The translations under genes were made by a program, and so were the position numbers. From SIG78 sp045585955 (GTDB lineage Bacteria; Verrucomicrobiota; Lentisphaeria; Victivallales; Victivallaceae): a stretch of 64,000 bases of DNA. Position 1 is the first letter of the stretch. Every line of letters begins with the position of its first letter. Shown here one piece after another: positions 16,597 through 23,989 of this stretch. Under the pieces are notes generated by a model, which was given only the letters and a program-made list of their open reading frames with translations, had not been told where the DNA came from and did no database searches. Location: the NCBI GenBank assembly GCA_045585955.1, contig JAZMZK010000010.1:1-64000 (forward strand). Direction: 5' to 3'.

Positions 16597-16614
16597 AGAA
16601 TTAACGATAATTCT
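16597..16614. promoter_or_regulatory. LacI-type operator, centre AACGAT
   Basis: AGAATTAACGATAATTCT has 7-bp arms around ACGA with CG at the exact centre, the usual design of LacI family operators. It starts 7 bp after the -10 box, over the expected start of transcription, so the regulator encoded next at 16637 probably represses its own operon. The site at 30923-30940 shares the centre AACGAT and the same placement. Confidence 0.65.
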
Positions 16615-16636
16615 AAATAATCAGGAGATCATATAT

Positions 16637-17620
16637 ATGCCGGTAACATTGAAAACCATAGCCGCCGAGGCAGGTGTATCTGTCATGGCAGTATCTGCCG
16701 TGCTCAACCATACCCGCTCCACGAGAGTATCTGCAGCAACCAGCGAAAAGATACTTCAAGTAGCCCGTAAACTGGGCTACCGCCCCAACCTGACGGCCCG
16801 GGGTTTACGCAGTAAAACCTCATACCTGATCGGCATACTGGTCTGGAAAATGAGCGGTAATGTTACCGGTCCGGTGCTTGATGGTATAGATCAGGCTTTA
16901 ACTGATGCAGGATACGGTATGTTGGCATCGTCCTACAACTCGCTGGATATGCTACGCAGTAAAATTGATGTAATGCTCGCCAGAGATGTTGACGGAGTAA
17001 TTTTGCCGGGTGAATCACAGGCTGATTATCTTGCAGAATTCGACCGGTTGCTCAAAGGCCGTCCCGCCATTTGTATTGGTTCAAAAATCGCCGGCAGCTC
17101 GTTGCCATGGGTATCAACGGATAAGGTTATTGCAGCGGAACAAGCATTCCTGCATCTGTATTCGCTGAATCACCGCAACTTTCTTTTGCTTGGCAAACGC
17201 CAGGAATATTGCAAAAATTTTATCAAAGTTGCAGAAAAATCTGCGTGTAGAGTAATTCATTTGCCGGAGAATACATCATTTGATGACGGCATAGCAGTCG
17301 GTAATGCGTTGGCTGACGGAAAAATCAAAGCCAGTGCAGTAGTCGCTTACAACGATGAAAATGCCGCCGGAATCATAAAATCTCTGCAACAGCACAACTG
17401 CCGTATTCCACAGGATTTTTCGGTAATCGGCTATAACAACCTGCCGTTGGCTGCAATGACCAATCCGGCAATCACCACCATCGAGAACCCGGGATTTGCC
17501 AGCGGTCAAAGTGCAGTGCAAACCCTTATGGAAATGATTGAAAATAAAGATGTGCCGGAAACTATATCAATAAAACCGCAACTTATAATCCGTGAAAGTA
17601 CAGGATTTTTTTCAAAATAA
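16637..17620 (+). CDS. LacI family transcriptional regulator
   Basis: A 327-aa protein with the N-terminal HTH TLKTIAAEAGVSVMAVSAVL and hinge PNLTARGLRSKTS, then a sugar-sensor domain (GILVWKMSG; DGVILPGES; VSTDKVIAAEQA; FSVIGYNNLPLAAMTNPAITTIENP). Length is normal for the family. AGGAG precedes the ATG. It is first in an operon with a pseudopilin (15-bp gap) and a 1139-aa secreted protein. The promoter carries a LacI-type operator, so autoregulation is likely. Confidence 0.92.
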   Translation: MPVTLKTIAAEAGVSVMAVSAVLNHTRSTRVSAATSEKILQVARKLGYRPNLTARGLRSKTSYLIGILVWKMSGNVTGPVLDGIDQALTDAGYGMLASSYNSLDMLRSKIDVMLARDVDGVILPGESQADYLAEFDRLLKGRPAICIGSKIAGSSLPWVSTDKVIAAEQAFLHLYSLNHRNFLLLGKRQEYCKNFIKVAEKSACRVIHLPENTSFDDGIAVGNALADGKIKASAVVAYNDENAAGIIKSLQQHNCRIPQDFSVIGYNNLPLAAMTNPAITTIENPGFASGQSAVQTLMEMIENKDVPETISIKPQLIIRESTGFFSK

Positions 17621-17635
17621 AAGGAGCAATGTGTT

Positions 17636-18343
17636 ATGATCAAAACAAAATTCTTCAGACAAAAAAATTTTACCCTCATCGAACTTCTGGTCGTAATTGC
17701 TATTATTGCTATTCTCGCGGCAATGCTTTTACCGGCACTTTCCGCAGCCAGAGAACGGGCAAAAGGAATCAACTGCGCAGGCAATCTGAAACAGTTGGGC
17801 TTGGCCCATTTCTGTTACCGCACGGATAATACCGGTTATTATGCCCCCAATGCTATTGCACTCGGCAGTGATTACATCCGTTGGCCGCGTTTGCTGTTCA
17901 GCTACATACCGCAAAATGACAAAAATGAAAAATATGCTAAAGACAACACCTGTTTTTTCTGTCCTTCAGTAACAGTAACCACCGGACGCGCCAACGACAG
18001 TTATGTATCTTATGGAGCGAACCGTTATGGTATGGGTAATGGAAAAAATCCAAGTGCCAGTCAAGGCAGTGGTTATGTAATGGAGCCGCCCAGTCCGCCG
18101 GATTCTACTCTGCTGCTGGTGGATTATGCCTCCGCCAGTTATAAAAACGGATTTTATCTTGGATTCTGGAGCGAATCAGAATACTATTTCCGCCATGGAA
18201 AAGATGCCAATGTATTGCTGTGCGACGGGCATGTGGAAAGTATGAATAAAGCGGCATTGCTTGACGGATGCACCTCAACAACCAGCGATGGAGCCCCCTG
18301 GTACGGAATAAATTCTGTAACTATCAAAAAGATTTACCCGTGA
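17636..18343 (+). CDS. Pseudopilin-like H-X9-DG protein
   Basis: A 235-aa protein. Leader MIKTKFFRQKN, then FTLIELLVVIAIIAIL and ALSAARERAKG. An exact C-terminal H-X9-DG is present (H, GKDANVLLC, DG, then HVESM). It is translated from an AAAGGAG site 15 bp after the LacI gene and is followed after 11 bp by the large secreted protein. The order regulator, pseudopilin, secreted enzyme makes this the most compact example of the arrangement in the window. Confidence 0.93.
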   Translation: MIKTKFFRQKNFTLIELLVVIAIIAILAAMLLPALSAARERAKGINCAGNLKQLGLAHFCYRTDNTGYYAPNAIALGSDYIRWPRLLFSYIPQNDKNEKYAKDNTCFFCPSVTVTTGRANDSYVSYGANRYGMGNGKNPSASQGSGYVMEPPSPPDSTLLLVDYASASYKNGFYLGFWSESEYYFRHGKDANVLLCDGHVESMNKAALLDGCTSTTSDGAPWYGINSVTIKKIYP

Positions 18344-18354
18344 AGGGATGCTGT

Positions 18355-21300
18355 ATGAAAAAGCTGCTGACAGTATCAATCCTTATATCACTGCTGAATT
18401 CATTTGCAGGAGATTTTCAGCTTGCATTTACCCCGCAAATGCAGCTCAAATATAAATCGCAGCTGCTTATTGAACGCGACAATCTGACATGTAACAATCA
18501 GGATTTGAAAGTTTTTCAAAAGCAGGATGTATTTACCAATGCCGACGGCAGAAAAATTTACAATCAATTCGGAGAAGATAACGGAATACGTTTCCGGCGT
18601 GAGATTTCCGTCGCGCCGGATGGCAGCTCAACAGAATTATCAGTCCAATTTGCTGTAGATTCCCAACCGGCAGGAACTCCGCTGCGACGGGTGGCTTACC
18701 GGGTCTATCTGCCGCTCAAACGGTTGATAGGTTCAGAATGGACTGCCAGGGTGGGCAGAGCCAGAAATGTCACGGTAAAAACAGGTAAACTCACAGCCAG
18801 CAGCAAAGGGGAATTTGCAGGTGAAAAAATCCGGCAAATTGCCTTCAAATGTACCGACGGCACTGAACTGGTTATCGACTGCAACCCGCGCGGAGTTAAT
18901 ATTCAAGGAGATTTTGCCGGTGCAAATACCGGTCGTTGGAATGCAATTATTACAGGTGACTATCTGGTTTTGAACAATCATGTTCCGGCTGAATTTTTCG
19001 GAAAAATATGCGGCGGGCATATTGTCATTTACGAAGGAAGCGATCGGGATTATTTCACCCGTCACGCCCATAATAAATATTTTTATTACTCCGATCTCAA
19101 ACCGGACAGACTGCTGGCACTTGGAGCAGTAAAAACCGGCAAAGAATATGAAAAAATCAACACCCGGCTTTGGGATCAAAAAAACAAAGCAGGATGGCTG
19201 GACAACAAAGATTTGCAAGTCCGCTCCATAGCTCCAACCGGAGCCCTGTATAGTTATACCACCGGCAGAAAACCAGCAGTTTTCAAATTGAGCAGTTTGC
19301 GTAAAGGTCTGCATTTACTCACTCTCAATATATCCGCAGACAGCCAATCCGCAGGGCCTTTCGATATAGAGTGCAACGGCGAATATATTATCCGAAACGG
19401 AAAGGTTTCAGCTAATTCTGTCGGACAATATCTGGTTCCAATATGGTTGGAAGATGGCATTGCGGAACTGAAATTCAGCGGCAATTGGCAAATCAGCAGT
19501 ATCGGAGATCAACTGCTGCAAAGTTCATATGAAGATTTCACTTTCCGGCGCGGATTCTGGCGGCGCAAAGGAATTTTTGAACCGTCAACAATCAATACAT
19601 ACCGGGCTTTTACAGCAGAACCGGACTACCGGACAGCTTATTCTGAATATTCTCTGCCGATGAATGTGCAATCTCCGCAACAAGCTGTAACTTTTCAACC
19701 GGTCAAATTTTCCAGACCTGATTTTTCCGGCAAAAACGATTGGCGCGGCGGCAATATTATCGGCACTCTGGGCCCCGGCAACAGTGGATCATTTACAGAA
19801 TTTGATACACCGGAAAAAATCACCCGCCGTCTGAAAGAATTGAATAACAGCAATATAAAAGTCGTCATCATCAACGGTATGCTGTCGCGCCATGCCTCCC
19901 AATGGCATAAACCGCGGGTTGCCGATATAATAAAACAGATTACCACTCTTGGTCATAAACACAACATGAAATTTATCGACCATCAGGATTTTTCGTTGTT
20001 GTGGGATGGTGAATCCGGATTCCGAACATTGGTCGAAAACAGCGATGCATTGCAGCACTCAATCGGCAGTGGGCTGCCAGCCCGGGGGATCTGTCTGAAC
20101 AACGAGCGTTATGTAACTGATTTTATCAAACATTTGTGTGAATATGTGCGTTATACTGATATTGACGGCATAATGCTTGATGAAACAACTTTTCACGGCA
20201 TAAATTATTGTGCATGTGCTGATTGCCGTAAATTATTCACTGAATTGACCGGTCTTTATCTGCCGATCAATGAATTGGATGAAAATTTGTATAAAATTGA
20301 TTCGCCTTTGTGGCGCAGCTGGCTGAACTTCCGCCGCCACAGCCGCGAACGGTTCTGGAACCGCTTGAAAACCGCCTTGCAAAAAATCCGTAAAGATTTT
20401 GTTGTTATGGGATACAACACACATGGTAATTTAACCGGCAGCAAACATCAATATGCCATGGGCGACCCCAATAATTACATAGATTTCTATGGTACTGAAG
20501 TTATGCCGCGCAATGTTTTTGCCAACGCAGTTGCAACGGCATCCTTCCGCAAAGCAATGACCATGTATCCCAATTCGCAGAATGTTCCGGTGTATACAAT
20601 GACTTACGCGACCGGAAATAATTTTGATTTGCAATATTTCGGTTGGGCATTATCTAATCTGCATGCTCAGACTTACTGGGATTACATCGCCAGAAGCCAT
20701 GGAAAATTTGATTATTGTGCATTTGATAAATCACAGGGCAATATGGATCTGCAAAAAGCGGAAAGTGTTTGCAAAATTGCATTGCTTTTCAGCTATCCAT
20801 CACTGCTCTGGGGCAAATATTCATCAAGTACAGCAGAGATTATCGGGTGGTCACAACTTTTAAGTTGCAAACATTATCAGCACGATTTTATTTCTTCTGA
20901 TTCGCTTGATTCGGCAAAACTCAGCAAATACAATGTAATCATCGCAGGTAATGCCATGGTACTGAGCAGTATTCAGTTACAACAGTTATTGAAATTTGCA
21001 GAAAACGGCGGTTCTGTATACTTCTGCAACCGGGCGGCGGTTTGGGACATCGGTGGTGAAGAAAACAAAGTGTGGCCGCTTGAAAAGCTTTTCGGCTTAA
21101 AGATATTTGTAAAACACAATATGAAACCAGTCGGTATTGCCCGCGGCAAAGAAAAGCTCTTCAAATACGAAAAATTCATCCCGGCTGTACGGGTGGAGCC
21201 GCTGCCTGATAACAACAAAATTGACCGGCTCTGGAATTTTGAAGTGTCCCCCAAATACGGCAGACGTCCCGCATTGTATTGCGTAAAATACGGTAAAGGA

Positions 21301-21774
21301 AAACTTTACTATTCACCCATGCTCTTCGGTTCATCAATAATGCAGAACGAAACAAGTGTCGGCAAGCCCAATAAATACCAGAGGACTCCGCTGCGGGAAG
21401 CCGCTGCCATGAAAATCATATCTGAACTTCTGGATAATCACCGGGTATGGCAACCGGACAAACTTCCGGAAACTGTTTTAAGCAATATCTTCAGAAGCGG
21501 CAATACCCTGTATGTACATTTATTGAACCACAGTGGAAGTACAGTTCCGTTCCAAAGTAATATTCCCATACTGCCGGACAAAAATGCGTGGATCGATCCG
21601 GGTGAAATAAAATTTACTCTACCACATAAAAATATCAGTAAAGTTACCGCATACAGTCCGGAATTTATCGGTATCAGCAAAGATTTACCCTTCAAGAACG
21701 GAGAAAAAGGCACGCAAATTACAGTTCCGGCACAAACTTTCAAGATTTACACAATTATAAAAATAACATTGTAA
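18355..21774 (+). CDS. Large secreted glycoside-hydrolase-like protein (1139 aa), paralogue of 2745-6134
   Basis: Start at the ATG at 18355 (site GAAGGGA, signal peptide MKKLLTVSILISLLNSFA); a longer frame from 18268 would overlap the preceding gene. The domain order matches the 1129-aa protein: beta-rich N-half, barrel with GIMLDETTFHGINYCAC, then FYGTEVMPRN and QYFGWALSNLHAQTYW, then a Rossmann-like segment (YNVIIAGNAMVLSS; NGGSVYFCNRAAVWD) and a C-terminal beta domain. DE and GTE acidic pairs are shared, whereas the glutamate of LTFEYNT in the paralogue is not, so GTE is the better nucleophile candidate. Substrate unknown. Confidence 0.82.
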   Translation: MKKLLTVSILISLLNSFAGDFQLAFTPQMQLKYKSQLLIERDNLTCNNQDLKVFQKQDVFTNADGRKIYNQFGEDNGIRFRREISVAPDGSSTELSVQFAVDSQPAGTPLRRVAYRVYLPLKRLIGSEWTARVGRARNVTVKTGKLTASSKGEFAGEKIRQIAFKCTDGTELVIDCNPRGVNIQGDFAGANTGRWNAIITGDYLVLNNHVPAEFFGKICGGHIVIYEGSDRDYFTRHAHNKYFYYSDLKPDRLLALGAVKTGKEYEKINTRLWDQKNKAGWLDNKDLQVRSIAPTGALYSYTTGRKPAVFKLSSLRKGLHLLTLNISADSQSAGPFDIECNGEYIIRNGKVSANSVGQYLVPIWLEDGIAELKFSGNWQISSIGDQLLQSSYEDFTFRRGFWRRKGIFEPSTINTYRAFTAEPDYRTAYSEYSLPMNVQSPQQAVTFQPVKFSRPDFSGKNDWRGGNIIGTLGPGNSGSFTEFDTPEKITRRLKELNNSNIKVVIINGMLSRHASQWHKPRVADIIKQITTLGHKHNMKFIDHQDFSLLWDGESGFRTLVENSDALQHSIGSGLPARGICLNNERYVTDFIKHLCEYVRYTDIDGIMLDETTFHGINYCACADCRKLFTELTGLYLPINELDENLYKIDSPLWRSWLNFRRHSRERFWNRLKTALQKIRKDFVVMGYNTHGNLTGSKHQYAMGDPNNYIDFYGTEVMPRNVFANAVATASFRKAMTMYPNSQNVPVYTMTYATGNNFDLQYFGWALSNLHAQTYWDYIARSHGKFDYCAFDKSQGNMDLQKAESVCKIALLFSYPSLLWGKYSSSTAEIIGWSQLLSCKHYQHDFISSDSLDSAKLSKYNVIIAGNAMVLSSIQLQQLLKFAENGGSVYFCNRAAVWDIGGEENKVWPLEKLFGLKIFVKHNMKPVGIARGKEKLFKYEKFIPAVRVEPLPDNNKIDRLWNFEVSPKYGRRPALYCVKYGKGKLYYSPMLFGSSIMQNETSVGKPNKYQRTPLREAAAMKIISELLDNHRVWQPDKLPETVLSNIFRSGNTLYVHLLNHSGSTVPFQSNIPILPDKNAWIDPGEIKFTLPHKNISKVTAYSPEFIGISKDLPFKNGEKGTQITVPAQTFKIYTIIKITL

Positions 21775-21853
21775 GTCCAATAAAAAAGTCCGTAAATGCC
21801 AGCTTACAATCATGACAAGCACAGCAAAAATTGCGGAATTGTTGTTACAAGAT

Positions 21854-21881
21854 TTGAAAAATCGGCAAATTGGGTTATATT
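21854..21881 (+). promoter_or_regulatory. Possible accD promoter
   Basis: TTGAAA (21854-21859), 16-bp spacer, TATATT (21876-21881), about 78 bp before the accD start. Spacing is one short of ideal and a second TATAAT-like box lies nearer the gene without a good -35. Confidence 0.45.
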
Positions 21882-21958
21882 AAGGTTTAATGGTGTTGTA
21901 TTGAAAAATACAGCGATCGGCATTAAAACATACAGCTTATAATATATACGGTAAAAAT

Positions 21959-22825
21959 ATGGCTGATTCAAACGGAAAATATTCGACACTTAAAGTCGGC
22001 GTTCAGGCAAATCCCCATCACCGCATGGAGATTCCGGACGGCGCATGGGTCAAGTGCAAAGAGTGCGGCCGTACTCTTTATCGTGACCAGTTGGCGGAAA
22101 ATCTTTATGTTTGCACCTACTGTGCCTGCCATTTGGCAATGAGCATAACCGGGCGGATCCGGCTGTTGACCGACGAAGGGAGCTTTCAGGAAATCGACAA
22201 AGCTCTTACGTCGGTAGATACTCTGGGCTTTGTGGATTCCAAACCCTACACCGCCCGAATTGCTGAAAATAAGAAAAAGACCGGTGCCAACGACGCTGTA
22301 ACCTGCGGCACTGCCACGCTGGAAGGCCGCAAATATATGCTGGGGATCATGGATTTCCGCTATATGGGTGCGAGTATGGGTTCGGTCGTAGGCGAAAAAA
22401 TCACCCGTCTGGTGGAAAAAGCCACGGCGGAAAAGTGCCCGGTGGTGCTGGTGACCGCTTCCGGCGGTGCCCGTATGCAGGAAGGTATCTTGAGCTTGAT
22501 GCAGATGGCAAAGACCAGCGGTGCGTTGGAACGCCACGCCGAAGCCGGTTTGGGTTACATCGTTTTGATGACCAACCCAACTTACGGCGGGGTGACCGCG
22601 AGTTTCGCCACATTGGGCGATGTGATTTTAGCCGAACCCGGTGCCATGATCGGTTTCGCCGGGCCGCGGGTGATTCAGGAAACCACCAACAGCAAGCTGC
22701 CGGAAAATTTCCAGACCGCAGAATTTCTGTTGGAAAAAGGGTTGATCGACCGGGTGGTCGAGCGTAAAAATCAGCGGAAAGAACTTTCGCTGTTGTTGGA
22801 AGCATTCGGTGCTCCGACAGTATAA
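21959..22825 (+). CDS. accD: Acetyl-CoA carboxylase carboxyltransferase subunit beta
   Basis: A 288-aa protein. It transfers CO2 from carboxybiotin to acetyl-CoA together with AccA, the first committed step of fatty acid synthesis, in the cytoplasm. The N-terminal zinc ribbon is complete (C33, C36, C52, C55). The crotonase-fold body has typical AccD blocks: MDFRYMGASMGSVVGEK, VTASGGARMQEG, NPTYGGVTASFA, IGFAGPRVIQ and the closing LPENFQTAEFLLEKGLID. No accA or folC lies next to it here. The upstream ribosome site is weak (ACGGTAAAAAT). Confidence 0.97.
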   Translation: MADSNGKYSTLKVGVQANPHHRMEIPDGAWVKCKECGRTLYRDQLAENLYVCTYCACHLAMSITGRIRLLTDEGSFQEIDKALTSVDTLGFVDSKPYTARIAENKKKTGANDAVTCGTATLEGRKYMLGIMDFRYMGASMGSVVGEKITRLVEKATAEKCPVVLVTASGGARMQEGILSLMQMAKTSGALERHAEAGLGYIVLMTNPTYGGVTASFATLGDVILAEPGAMIGFAGPRVIQETTNSKLPENFQTAEFLLEKGLIDRVVERKNQRKELSLLLEAFGAPTV

Positions 22826-22844
22826 TAAAGTTGTTGTAAAAATT

Positions 22845-23096
22845 GGCTCTGTTCCCAATATCGTTTGATAAACAGAACAAATGTTGAAGCAAATTTTTTC
22901 AAAACTTAAAGGGCATTTATCTATTTGTTACATAAATAGATAAATGCCAATAAAAGGTTTGGAAAAGGGTGATGGGGTTCCGTCTTTGCCCTGTGAGCTA
23001 CGCCGTGACAAGTTGGGAAGAGGGAAAGAACCGATCCAGAAAAGGTTTTTCCATCTTCCCCAAGGTTACCGCATCAACCTTTATCGGGAACAAAAC
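22845..23096 (+). mobile_element. MITE-like element, diverged long variant
   Basis: It starts GGCTCTGTTCCCAATA like the other copies and contains the signature hairpin (15-bp arms, 22912-22948). The right end is a divergent ATCGGGAACAAAAC. Flanks GTAAAAATT (22836-22844) and TTAAAATTT (23097-23105) agree at seven of nine positions, fitting a decayed 9-bp target duplication. It lies between accD and the SRP RNA gene. No transposase is encoded. Its right half resembles the short element at 61850. Confidence 0.65.
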
Positions 23097-23107
23097 TTAA
23101 AATTTTT

Positions 23108-23211
23108 GCCGCCGGGTCGGAACCTGTGCGCTGTGGACGGGTGAACCGGGTCAGGTGGGGAACCAAGCAGCCCTAAATCCAGAAGCAGGTGCACAGGTTC
23201 CGCCTCGGCGG
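23108..23211 (+). ncRNA. ffs: Signal recognition particle RNA (small bacterial type)
   Basis: The conserved SRP helix 8 core is recognisable: ACCGGGTCAGG (23145-23155), then GGGGAACCAAGCAGCC (23157-23172), equivalent to the E. coli GGTCAGG...GGAA...AAGCAGCC core. The flanks form a long terminal stem, with GCCGGGTCGGAACCTGTGCG on the left matching GTGCACAGGTTCCGCC and CGGCGG on the right. A T-rich stretch follows. About 104 nt, the usual length of a 4.5S-type RNA. It pairs with Ffh to target nascent membrane proteins. The mature ends are estimated from the stem. It lies 24 bp before rph. Confidence 0.9.
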
Positions 23212-23235
23212 TTTGTTTTATTTTGAGGTATAGTT

Positions 23236-23973
23236 ATGGCAAGAGCAGATGGTCGTAAAGTCGATGAATTGCGTAAGTTGGAGATCGTGCCCGGATTTTT
23301 GAGTCATCCGGCAGGTTCGGTGTTGTATTCAACCGGCGGTACCAGAGTGATTTGTGCCGCCAGTTTGGAAAACAGCGTGCCGCCGTGGATGAAGGCACAA
23401 AAGGTTTCCGGCGGGTGGGCAACCAGCGAATACGGCATGCTGCCGGCCTCCACTCACGACCGCATGAAGCGGGAAGCAAGCCACGGCAAGCAGTCCGGCA
23501 GAACCGTGGAGATCCAGCGCTTGATCGGCAGAAGCCTGCGGGCGGTGGTGGATCTGGAAAAACTTGAAGGTCACACCCTGCATCTTGATTGCGATGTGAT
23601 CGATGCCGATGGCGGCACCCGTTGTGCCAGTATTTCGGGTGCGGCAGTGGCGGCAGCACTGGCACTGAATACGCCGGAAAACCGCGAAAAATTTGGCGAA
23701 AACGCTTTCCGGGAACTGGTTGCCGCCGTCAGTGTCGGCATAGTCAACGGCGAACCGGTGCTGGATTTGAATTATCAGGAAGATTCCAACGCCGAAGTGG
23801 ATATGAATATAATCATGACCGAAAGCATGGAACTTATTGAAGTGCAAGGTACTGCTGAAGGCGCACCTTTCTCCCGCAAACAGCTCAACGAACTCATTGA
23901 CCTTGCGGAAGCAGGGCTCAAAGAGATCTTTGCCGCCCAGCGGGCGATCCTTGCCAATTACGGTATAAAATAA
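23236..23973 (+). CDS. rph: Ribonuclease PH
   Basis: A 245-aa protein, a phosphorolytic 3' to 5' exoribonuclease that trims tRNA precursors. Family blocks are present: RADGRKVDELRKLEI at the start, GTRVICAASLE, GWATSEYGMLPAST, the conserved RTVEIQRLIGRSLRAVVD, CDVIDADGGTRCASISGA and NVDMNIIMTES-like VDMNIIMTES. Length is as expected. It is followed by dnaX after 16 bp, so they form an operon. Confidence 0.97.
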   Translation: MARADGRKVDELRKLEIVPGFLSHPAGSVLYSTGGTRVICAASLENSVPPWMKAQKVSGGWATSEYGMLPASTHDRMKREASHGKQSGRTVEIQRLIGRSLRAVVDLEKLEGHTLHLDCDVIDADGGTRCASISGAAVAAALALNTPENREKFGENAFRELVAAVSVGIVNGEPVLDLNYQEDSNAEVDMNIIMTESMELIEVQGTAEGAPFSRKQLNELIDLAEAGLKEIFAAQRAILANYGIK

Positions 23974-23989
23974 GAAAAGGCAAATAACC

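Noticed and set aside
22944..23144. 66-aa frame between accD and rph
   Set aside because: It runs through the MITE-like element and into the SRP RNA gene; no ribosome site.
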